From Bacillota bacterium (GTDB lineage Bacteria > Bacillota > Clostridia > DSM-8532), in contig JAEXRM010000040.1 of NCBI GenBank assembly GCA_023440865.1, positions 1 to 12,889 on the forward strand: DNA of 12,889 nt, read 5' to 3'. The notes beneath the pieces were generated by a model. It had not been told where the DNA came from and searched no databases. It was given only the letters and a program-made list of their open reading frames with translations. The position numbers and the translations under genes are program-made. Shown here one piece after another: positions 7,329-12,889 of this stretch. Numbering within the stretch: position 1 is the first letter of the stretch; every line of letters starts with the position of its first letter.

Positions 7329-10013
7329 TTACTTCCCGTCGTAGGCCTTGCGGTAGATGGCCTCGAGTTCCTTCACAAGGGGCTGGCGCGGATTGGCGCC
7401 GGTGCACTGGTCGGCGTACGCAAGGTCGGCGAGGGCAGCCACCTTGGCTTCGAACGCCTTCTTGTCCACGCCCATTTCCTTGAGGGTGAACGGAATGCCC
7501 ACGGTTTCCATCAGCTTGCGGATGGCGGCCACCAGGCTCCGCACGCCTTCCTCGGGCGTGGCCGCCGGCAGCTTCAGGGCAGCGGCGACTTCCTGGAGCT
7601 TCACGTCGGCGATGAAGGTTTCATACTTGGGGAAGGACACGAACTTCGAGGGCTTCGCACCATTGTAGGTGACGACATGCGGCAGCAGGACGGCGTTGGC
7701 GCGGCCGTGCGGAATGTGGAACTCGCCGCCGAGCTTGTGCGCCAGGCTGTGGTTGATGCCCAGGAACGCATTGGTGAACGCCATGCCGGCGATGCAGGAC
7801 GCGTTGTGCATCTTCTCGCGGGCGACCTTGTCGGCGCCGTTCGCAACGGCGCGCGGCAGGTACTCGAACACCAGCTGGATGGCCTTCATGGCCAGCGCAT
7901 CGGTGTAGTCGGACGCCAGGACGGACACGTAGGCCTCCAGCGCATGGGTGAGTACATCCATGCCGGTGTCGGCGGTGACGCTCTTCGGCACGCTCATGAC
8001 GAAATCCGGATCCACGATGGCGACATCGGGGGTCAGCTCGTAGTCGGCCAGCGGATACTTCACGTTCTCCTTCTTGTCCGTGATGACGGCGAAGCTCGTG
8101 ACCTCGGATCCCGTGCCGGAGGTGGTGGGGATGCAGACCATCTTCGCCTTGCGGCCGATCTCGGGGAACCGGTAGATGCGCTTGCGGATGTCGGCGAACT
8201 TGAGCTTCATCTTCGCGAAGTCGGCCTCCGGCTGCTCGTAGAACAGCCACATGCCCTTTGCCGCGTCCATGGCCGAGCCGCCGCCCAGCGCCACGATGAC
8301 GTCCGGCTTGAAGGCCTTCATCAGCAGCACGCCCTTCTCGACGGTTTCCACGGACGGATCCGGCTCCACTTCCGAGAAGATTTCGCAGTGCACGTACGGG
8401 TCATGGCGGCGCAGGTGCGTCAGCACGGTTTCGACATAGCCGAGCTTGACCATGAAGGGATCGGTGACGATGAAGGCGCGGCTGATGTTCGGCATGTCGG
8501 CCAGGTACTGGACCGAGCCTGCTTCGAAGTAGATCTTCGGCGGGATCTTGAACCACTGCATGTTGTTCCTCCGCTTTGCGACGCGCTTGAGGTTCATCAG
8601 GTGCACGGTCGTGACGTTGGAGGTCGTCGCGTTCCGGCCGTAGGAACCGCAGCCAAGGGTGAGCGACGGCATGTTCGTGTTGTAGATGTCGCCGATGGCG
8701 CCATGCGTCGACGGCGTGTTCACGATGAGGCGGCCGGCCTTGATGGTGTCGGAGAACCGCGCGATGACTTCCTGATTCTCGGAATGGATGACGGCGGAAT
8801 GGCCCAGGCCGCCGAACACGACCATCTCCTCGGCGCGGCGGATGCCCTCGTCTGCACCGTCGACGATGTAGTAAGCCAGGATGGGGCTGAGCTTCTCGCG
8901 GGAAAGCGGGTACGCGGGGCCCACGCCCTTCTGGGCGGCGATGAGGATCTTCGTGTCCTCGGGCACCGAAATGCCAGCCATCTTCGCGATGGTGTGGGCG
9001 CTCTGGCCGACCACGTTGGGATTCATCGCGCACTTGGCGCTGTCGATGGCGGTTCCCTCGAGCTTGCGGATGTCCGCCTCCTCGAGGAACACGCAGCCGT
9101 TGGCCTTCATGAAGGCCTCGAACTCGGCATGGATCTCGCGGTCCACGATGACGGCCTGCTCCGAGGCGCAGATCATGCCGTTGTCAAAGGTCTTGGAGAT
9201 GATGAGGTCGGTGGCCGCGCGGCGCAGATTTGCGCTCTTCTCGATGTAGCAGGGCACGTTGCCGGGGCCGACGCCGAGGGCGGGCTTGCCGGTGGAATAG
9301 GCCGCCTGCACCATGCCGGCGCCGCCGGTGGCCAGGATGAGCGATACGCCCGGATGCTTCATCAGCAGGTTCGTCGCCTCAAGGGAAGGGTTTTCGACCC
9401 ACTGGATGAGTCCTTCCGGCGCGCCGGCCTGCAGGGCCGCCTGCAGCAGGGTGTCCGCCGCTTCGGCGCTGCAACGCTGCGCCGAAGGATGGAACGCGAA
9501 AATGATGGGATTGCGGGCCTTGACGGAGATGAGACACTTGAACATCGTGGTGGATGTGGGGTTCGTGACAGGCGTGACGCCGGCCACGACGCCGATGGGC
9601 TCTGCGATGACCTCGTAGTCGTCGATTTCGTTTTCCTCGATGACGCCCGCGGAACGGACCTTCTTGATGGAGTTGTAGATATATTCGGTCGCGAAGATGT
9701 TCTTCGTGATCTTGTCCTCATAAACGCCGCGGCCGGTCTCCTCCACCGCCATCCGCGCCAGCTCCATGTGGCGGGACAGACCGGCGAGCGCCATCGCCTC
9801 GACGATGCGGTCCGTGGTGTCCTGGTCCATGCGGCTCATGACCTCGAGCGCCTTTTTTGCCTTCGCGACCAGCGCGTCCACCTCTGCGGCCGCGGAAGCC
9901 GCCTGGGCATTGACCACTGGCGTGTTCGTGGTGGTGGCTGCTGTTGCCTGGGTTGCCTGGGTTGTTGCCTTCGGGGACGCCTTTCCGGTTTTCTCCATTG
10001 CCTTTGCTGCCAT
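7329..10013 (-). CDS. adhE: Bifunctional acetaldehyde-CoA / alcohol dehydrogenase
   Basis: This 894-residue enzyme reduces acetyl-CoA to acetaldehyde and then ethanol with two NADH, and forms cytoplasmic spirosomes in known cases. The N-terminal aldehyde dehydrogenase half (about 43-470) has the catalytic Cys282 in DNGMICASEQ and the motifs EPIGVVAGVTPVTNPTST and LATGGAGMV. The linker RRNNMQWFKIPPKIYFE is conserved. The C-terminal iron alcohol dehydrogenase half has GGGSAMDAAKG (577-587) and iron ligands D686, H690, H755 and H769, with the same spacing as D653, H657, H723 and H737 in E. coli. An unusual Ala/Thr/Gln-rich tail of about 40 residues precedes the first domain. The start ATG has GGGAGG eight bases upstream. 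The gene is monocistronic, behind a Rex-operator promoter and REP-like hairpins. Confidence 0.97.
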   Translation of the reverse strand: MAAKAMEKTGKASPKATTQATQATAATTTNTPVVNAQAASAAAEVDALVAKAKKALEVMSRMDQDTTDRIVEAMALAGLSRHMELARMAVEETGRGVYEDKITKNIFATEYIYNSIKKVRSAGVIEENEIDDYEVIAEPIGVVAGVTPVTNPTSTTMFKCLISVKARNPIIFAFHPSAQRCSAEAADTLLQAALQAGAPEGLIQWVENPSLEATNLLMKHPGVSLILATGGAGMVQAAYSTGKPALGVGPGNVPCYIEKSANLRRAATDLIISKTFDNGMICASEQAVIVDREIHAEFEAFMKANGCVFLEEADIRKLEGTAIDSAKCAMNPNVVGQSAHTIAKMAGISVPEDTKILIAAQKGVGPAYPLSREKLSPILAYYIVDGADEGIRRAEEMVVFGGLGHSAVIHSENQEVIARFSDTIKAGRLIVNTPSTHGAIGDIYNTNMPSLTLGCGSYGRNATTSNVTTVHLMNLKRVAKRRNNMQWFKIPPKIYFEAGSVQYLADMPNISRAFIVTDPFMVKLGYVETVLTHLRRHDPYVHCEIFSEVEPDPSVETVEKGVLLMKAFKPDVIVALGGGSAMDAAKGMWLFYEQPEADFAKMKLKFADIRKRIYRFPEIGRKAKMVCIPTTSGTGSEVTSFAVITDKKENVKYPLADYELTPDVAIVDPDFVMSVPKSVTADTGMDVLTHALEAYVSVLASDYTDALAMKAIQLVFEYLPRAVANGADKVAREKMHNASCIAGMAFTNAFLGINHSLAHKLGGEFHIPHGRANAVLLPHVVTYNGAKPSKFVSFPKYETFIADVKLQEVAAALKLPAATPEEGVRSLVAAIRKLMETVGIPFTLKEMGVDKKAFEAKVAALADLAYADQCTGANPRQPLVKELEAIYRKAYDGK

Positions 10014-10103
10014 ATGCTTGTCCTCCCTGTTGACATGTCCTTGTTGCAGACAGTATGACGGTTTGATGGACGGAATGAAGAAGATCTGCTTGTTCTGCGT
10101 AGT

Positions 10104-10121
10104 TTGTTAATCTCTTGACAA
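10104..10121. promoter_or_regulatory. Rex-type operator O3, at the adhE transcription start
   Basis: On the minus strand TTGTCAA-GAGA-TTAACAA differs at one position from the clostridial Rex consensus TTGTTAA-N4-TTAACAA. It lies immediately downstream of the -10 element, over the expected start site. Rex represses when NADH is low, which suits adhE. Confidence 0.75.
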
Positions 10122-10125
10122 ACTC

Positions 10126-10154
10126 ATTTTACCTCCTTGTTAATTGTTTGTCAA
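10126..10154 (-). promoter_or_regulatory. adhE: Promoter of adhE
   Basis: On the minus strand TTGACA (10149-10154) and TAAAAT (10126-10131) are spaced by exactly 17 bp, close to the sigma-A ideal. The -35 lies inside operator O2, and O3 follows the -10. The leader is about 105 nt. Confidence 0.8.
10137..10154. promoter_or_regulatory. Rex-type operator O2, overlapping the adhE -35
   Basis: On the minus strand TTGACAA-ACAA-TTAACAA has two mismatches to the Rex consensus. The -35 hexamer is part of its first half, so binding would block polymerase. Its centre is 33 bp from that of O3, about three helical turns. Confidence 0.65.
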
Positions 10155-10161
10155 TCATCAA

Positions 10162-10179
10162 TTGTGTTTCATTTAACAA
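10162..10179. promoter_or_regulatory. Possible weak Rex-type operator O1 upstream of the adhE promoter
   Basis: On the minus strand TTGTTAA-ATGA-AACACAA keeps one perfect half-site and has three mismatches in the other. Its centre lies 25 bp upstream of that of O2. Confidence 0.4.
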
Positions 10180-10200
10180 ACATCGGCCTCACGCCATGCT

Positions 10201-10310
10201 TCCAGCAGAAATCCCGGGCTTCGCCCGGCTACCGGCCGCTCTCGTGATTCGCCTGCGAATCACTGCCGCGGATGCAGAAATCCCGGGCTTCGCCCGGGAT
10301 TTCTGCTGGA
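10201..10310. repeat. Two REP-like palindromes with a central hairpin, between the TnpB-like gene and adhE
   Basis: The arms TCCAGCAGAAATCCCGGGC (10201-10219) and its reverse complement (10292-10310) are identical over 19 bp. Inside, GCAGAAATCCCGGGC (10274-10288) pairs with 10292-10306 around a TTC loop. Both units share 24 bases in direct orientation (10205-10228 and 10274-10297), and each looks like a decayed copy of one 41-bp perfect palindrome. Between them GTGATTCGC (10244-10252) and GCGAATCAC (10255-10263) form a further hairpin. No T-run follows, but the stems could still stop or shield transcription entering adhE. No flanking target duplication is seen. Confidence 0.7.
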
Positions 10311-10461
10311 TAATTGCCTTTGCCCCGATGAAGGGGTCCGCTCGGCGGAACGGCAAAGCCGTCGTGTGGCAATCAAAACCGGAAGGAGTCGCCGTCCGTC
10401 GGTGCGAATCACCGACATGGCCGTACCCTGCTTGATGTCGCTTTTGGGCCGTGAAACCGGT
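10311..10461 (-). ncRNA. Structured non-coding segment after the TnpB-like gene, candidate guide-RNA scaffold
   Basis: Read on the minus strand from the TnpB-like stop, this segment contains a perfect hairpin GTCGGTG-ATTCG-CACCGAC (10398-10416). A 61-nt domain (10313-10373) follows, closed by ATTGCC/GGCAAT, that encloses three small hairpins in a row: ACGGC-TTT-GCCGT, CCGC-CGA-GCGG and CCCC-N6-GGGG. This compact four-way-junction layout is seen directly. It does not look like tRNA (no T-loop consensus). TnpB-type proteins use an RNA encoded at and beyond the 3' end of their own gene, so a guide scaffold is the natural hypothesis. There is no recognisable separate promoter, and the guide segment is not certain. 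Confidence 0.4.
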
Positions 10462-12030
10462 TCACGACTCGTCAGACGCCCTGACCGGCACGAGCCGGAT
10501 GCCATGCAGGGGATTGCTGTGCTTGCCCAGCTTGTGAAGCATCGCCAGCGCCTGCCTGTGACCAACAAGCGCAGGACCGGCGGAAATGCCGCATGTGTCA
10601 TTGTCTGTTCCTTCGCGCGCGCATGCCTTGTCCTCCGTGCGCAGGCCGCGGGCAACCAGGTCAGCCAGCACTCCCTCCAGGGTGGCCAGGCAGGACGCCG
10701 TGTCTCCTGCACCGTCTCGGCGGAGGGTCACATCAAGTCCCAGCGTTTCCTGGCGGAAGCGCGTTCCTGCAGGCGTATCCTGCATCGTGACGCGAACGGG
10801 CGCCTTGTCATACTGCTGCAGCCGCGTGGCGAGGTTCTGGCTGCCGATCTCATCAAGCGCCTGCGTATGCCCGCAGTGAACACAAAGAAAACGAGAACGC
10901 GACATTCTGTTTCGCCGTGTCGCATGCCCGCACGCGGGGCAGGAACGGAACATGTTGTTCGGGCTGACCTGGACCGGAGCGGGCATCCCGTGCATCGGCA
11001 GCTTGTAGTGGAGCATACCGAGCACCCGGTTCCATGTCCTTCCGTCGATGCTCGGCCCACAGAGGACATCCCGGTCATCCACCCAGTGCAGATGGTCTCC
11101 CTTTCGGTCCAGCGGCGCGACAACAGCCTGGGCTCCATGTGCCTTGCACAGTGCCACCATGCGGTTGGCCAGCGCATGCATGGCATTCCCGCACCAGTCT
11201 CCGTCCGCCCGCATCGCATGCGGTGGCATCGGTTCGATTCCTTGGGCAAGGATACGCCCGTCCAGTCCGGCTGCCGTCCAGGAGAAGGCCGCATCCATCG
11301 CGCGTGCGATACCCAGGCGATTGTGGCATGACACGGGTTGCGGCAGCTCCGTTTCCATGCTTGCTATCAGATAGAACGCCCCATCGCGCTTGACCAGTCG
11401 TGCCGACTTGAACCGCTCCGGGTTGCGGATCGCCTCTTTCAGCAACGTCTCCTGCCGTTTGCCGAAGGCAAGCGGCAGGACGAGGTACCGGATCATGCGT
11501 GTTGCGTCCGCCAGCGGCGTTCGATCACGGTGCACGTGGATGAGTTTGACCGGATCGTCCGGATGCAAGTTCCTCATGCTGCCGTCGCGGTTTGCCACAA
11601 ACAGCTTGGCATAAAATCGATCGGTCTGCGGGTTGTACAAAAGACACCAGTCGCGCTTGGTATCGTATCGGCAGAACAGCATGGCCCTTTTCCTGGCGGG
11701 CACGAACCGCGCGCCAGGATTCCGCTCGCGTCGTGCGAGATAGCCGGCCATCCATGCGGAAAAGTCGTTCTTCAATGCATCCTTGAAGGGCTGCACGCCA
11801 AATCGGTTGAGCTGGCGGCCCATATCGCTGTCCACCCAGGAGCGCAGCGCGTGGGCGGAGCGGGCGGCCTGCCCCCTCTCCGCGGCCACATGGAACTCAT
11901 GCAACCGTCCGGACGCCTGGGCAGTCAGCCACCGGAAGGCTTCGTCGTACCGGGCCATGGCGTTCTCAAGCAGCGCGCGCTTGCCGGAACCCGGCCTGTA
12001 CAGCTTCATGGTGACGGATATGTGGCCCAT
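10462..12030 (-). CDS. TnpB-like protein with degenerate RuvC active site (TldR-like candidate)
   Basis: This 522-residue protein belongs to the TnpB/Cas12 group. Family features by eye: LPLAFGKRQ (about 185-193), FKSARLVKRDGAFYLIASME (207-226), RuvC-I around LGIARAMDAAFSW (239-251), RuvC-II around QAVVAPLDRKGD (301-312), a zinc ribbon CPACG...CVHCG (Cys 364, 367, 383, 386) and RuvC-III around ALDEIGSQNLA (391-401). Active TnpB has GIDxG, an E-D-L and a D-A-D-x-N motif. Here the first Asp is A242 and the Glu is A305; only D393 remains. The protein should therefore bind but not cut DNA. A tail of about 120 residues follows RuvC-III. The start ATG 12030 has AAGGAGG nine bases upstream; an upstream in-frame start lacks this. 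No tnpA or transposon ends are seen. RNA-guided repression of nearby genes, as in TldR proteins, is inferred. Confidence 0.75.
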   Translation of the reverse strand: MGHISVTMKLYRPGSGKRALLENAMARYDEAFRWLTAQASGRLHEFHVAAERGQAARSAHALRSWVDSDMGRQLNRFGVQPFKDALKNDFSAWMAGYLARRERNPGARFVPARKRAMLFCRYDTKRDWCLLYNPQTDRFYAKLFVANRDGSMRNLHPDDPVKLIHVHRDRTPLADATRMIRYLVLPLAFGKRQETLLKEAIRNPERFKSARLVKRDGAFYLIASMETELPQPVSCHNRLGIARAMDAAFSWTAAGLDGRILAQGIEPMPPHAMRADGDWCGNAMHALANRMVALCKAHGAQAVVAPLDRKGDHLHWVDDRDVLCGPSIDGRTWNRVLGMLHYKLPMHGMPAPVQVSPNNMFRSCPACGHATRRNRMSRSRFLCVHCGHTQALDEIGSQNLATRLQQYDKAPVRVTMQDTPAGTRFRQETLGLDVTLRRDGAGDTASCLATLEGVLADLVARGLRTEDKACAREGTDNDTCGISAGPALVGHRQALAMLHKLGKHSNPLHGIRLVPVRASDES

Positions 12031-12222
12031 GTGCGTGCTCCTCCTTCCCGGTCTCCACGGACATGCCGCAATGCTGTCCTGTTCACTGTTCACGGTTGCG
12101 TGGCATCAGGCCGCGGTTCACGTTCTTCCGTCCCCTTGCCGGCCGCAGTCCGGTTCCCGTAACGGACAACCGCACGGGACAACCCCCCGGAGCCGCCGGA
12201 CGGGCACGCGTAACCCTGTTCG
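12031..12222 (-). other. 192-bp gap between the SpoIIE-like gene and the TnpB-like gene
   Basis: Minus-strand hairpins follow the SpoIIE-like stop codon: CCGG-CGGCT-CCGG within a larger CCC/GGG stem (about 12184-12204), then CCCGT-G-CGG-TTGT-CCG-TT-ACGGG (12156-12178). Neither has a T-run, so termination is uncertain. A short tandem duplication of CTGTTCA lies at 12079-12092 (plus strand). I find no convincing promoter for the TnpB-like gene; it may be co-transcribed from upstream. The AAGGAGGAG ribosome binding site closes the gap. Confidence 0.4.
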
Positions 12223-12889
12223 TCAGTGATACTGCACCTCGACACGCTTGCCCATGTCGCGCAGCTTCCCCGCGATCTCCTCCACCAGCTTGAGCTTGAG
12301 CCCCAGGCTCAAGGGGAACTCGGGGTTCTGGTGCGCCGGATTCATCGCGCGGCCGACGAGGAACCGCACCTCGGTGCACTCCTCCAGCAGCATCTTGGCC
12401 AACCGGGAGGCGCCGTCGCGATTCGACAGCGTCAGATAGTCCTGCATCGTGCTGCCGTCCGCCGCACAGAGGCTGATCTGCTCGAGCGCCTTGCGCAGCG
12501 TCAGCACGCCTTCCGTGGCCAGGTCGATCCCCTTGATTCTCGCCACCGGCGGCACGGCGGGGTTCATGTAGTCGAAGCTGGTTTCCACCTCCACCCCGAG
12601 CTCGCGCGCCACGATGCCCGAAGTCGTGCCGCCGCAGACGACATGCGGCCCCTCCCGCATCAGGAACTCCCGCACCACGGACGCATCCTCGTCGGTCCTG
12701 ACGGGTGGCCCCACCATCACGGCCAGGCAAACGGGCTTGCGGACGAGTACTGAAACCACCGTCGTATCATCTCCGGGGAACCCCGCATACAGACCGTCGC
12801 ACACCGACACCAGCAGCTTGGAGACAGTCTTGGCCGACAGGTCCGCACGCCAGGTCCTGGTCAGGTACTCAGCCACGTGCGTCCACTGC
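12223..12889 (-). CDS. SpoIIE-like serine phosphatase, C-terminal part, 5' end outside the window
   Basis: The visible 221 residues are the C-terminal part of a PP2C/SpoIIE-type phosphatase. SKLLVSVCDGLYAG then GDDTTVVSVLVR (GDD at visible residues 39-41) is the final metal-binding Asp motif of the PP2M fold. Beyond it is a tail of about 170 residues with VVCGGTTSGIVAREL and a GIDLATEGVLTL segment. As I recall, such phosphatases with this tail are found in clusters of electron-bifurcating [FeFe]-hydrogenases (HydABC) of fermentative anaerobes. This would put the hydrogenase genes nearby, outside the window, and gives a redox setting for adhE. The frame continues upstream through QWTH to the window edge, so an internal GTG at 12876 is not the true start. 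The stop is TGA at 12223-12225. Confidence 0.75.
   Translation of the reverse strand, partial: QWTHVAEYLTRTWRADLSAKTVSKLLVSVCDGLYAGFPGDDTTVVSVLVRKPVCLAVMVGPPVRTDEDASVVREFLMREGPHVVCGGTTSGIVARELGVEVETSFDYMNPAVPPVARIKGIDLATEGVLTLRKALEQISLCAADGSTMQDYLTLSNRDGASRLAKMLLEECTEVRFLVGRAMNPAHQNPEFPLSLGLKLKLVEEIAGKLRDMGKRVEVQYH

Noticed and set aside
7266..10058. A very long plus-strand open frame opposite adhE
   Set aside because: It is the mirror of the well-supported adhE reading frame in GC-rich DNA and has no start signal or family motifs.
10111..10131. A six-codon leader peptide (MSLSRD) with a perfect AAGGAGG upstream of adhE
   Set aside because: The ATG overlaps the last bases of the -10 element TAAAAT of the best promoter, and the AAGGAGG lies in the promoter spacer, so neither would be in the transcript. 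The stretch is better explained as promoter plus operator O3.
10313..10373. A tRNA-like cloverleaf
   Set aside because: There is no T-loop consensus, the length is 61 nt and arm sizes do not fit a tRNA.
10379..10389. An 11-base match (CCGGAAGGAGT) to the ribosome binding region of the DUF3810 gene (2089-2099) as a guide target
   Set aside because: It is purine-rich Shine-Dalgarno-type sequence, short, and in the interior of the putative scaffold, so chance is sufficient.
10201..12222. A complete IS200/IS605-type insertion sequence
   Set aside because: There is no tnpA, no recognisable subterminal hairpin ends at matching positions, and the flanking hairpins are REP-like. The gene appears to be immobile.

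Overview
The window is GC-rich DNA with tightly packed genes, strong AAGGAGG-type ribosome binding sites, Rex-type operators, a xanthine phosphoribosyltransferase of Bacillus type, a SpoIIE-like phosphatase and a fermentative AdhE. Together these suggest an anaerobic, fermentative member of the Bacillota (Clostridia-like or a relative with high GC). I cannot name the genus from sequence alone.

Left part (1-3400). On the minus strand a probable purine salvage and uptake unit reads xpt, then a BMP-family lipoprotein, then the first bases of what may be the next transporter gene at the window edge. Diverging from xpt is a plus-strand DUF3810 membrane protein with an HExxH motif. It ends at a perfect 14-bp stem hairpin.

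Middle part (3400-7330). Between the DUF3810 gene and a convergent sodium/proline-type symporter (putP) lie four direct repeats with an exact 28-bp period; the last copy contains the putP stop codon. A GT-C type membrane glycosyltransferase diverges from putP. It ends at a strong hairpin, followed by two 43-bp near-identical palindromic units exactly 100 bp apart; the second is the likely terminator of adhE.

Right part (7330-12889). All genes are on the minus strand. They run from a partial SpoIIE-like phosphatase of the type found beside [FeFe]-hydrogenases, to a 522-residue TnpB-like protein, a structured non-coding stretch, two REP-like palindromes, and adhE. The adhE promoter carries three Rex-type operators, two of which bracket its -10 element. 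This points to NADH/NAD+ control of ethanol formation.

The most interesting item is the TnpB-like gene. It keeps the zinc ribbon and the RuvC scaffold, but by eye two of the three catalytic acidic residues are alanine (A242, A305). It has a strong ribosome binding site, an intact frame, no tnpA and no recognisable transposon ends. It sits between a hydrogenase-type regulator and adhE, with a multi-hairpin RNA-like element directly downstream. This fits a domesticated, nuclease-dead, RNA-guided DNA-binding protein (the TldR concept) in a redox or fermentation setting. The RNA and its target are inference.
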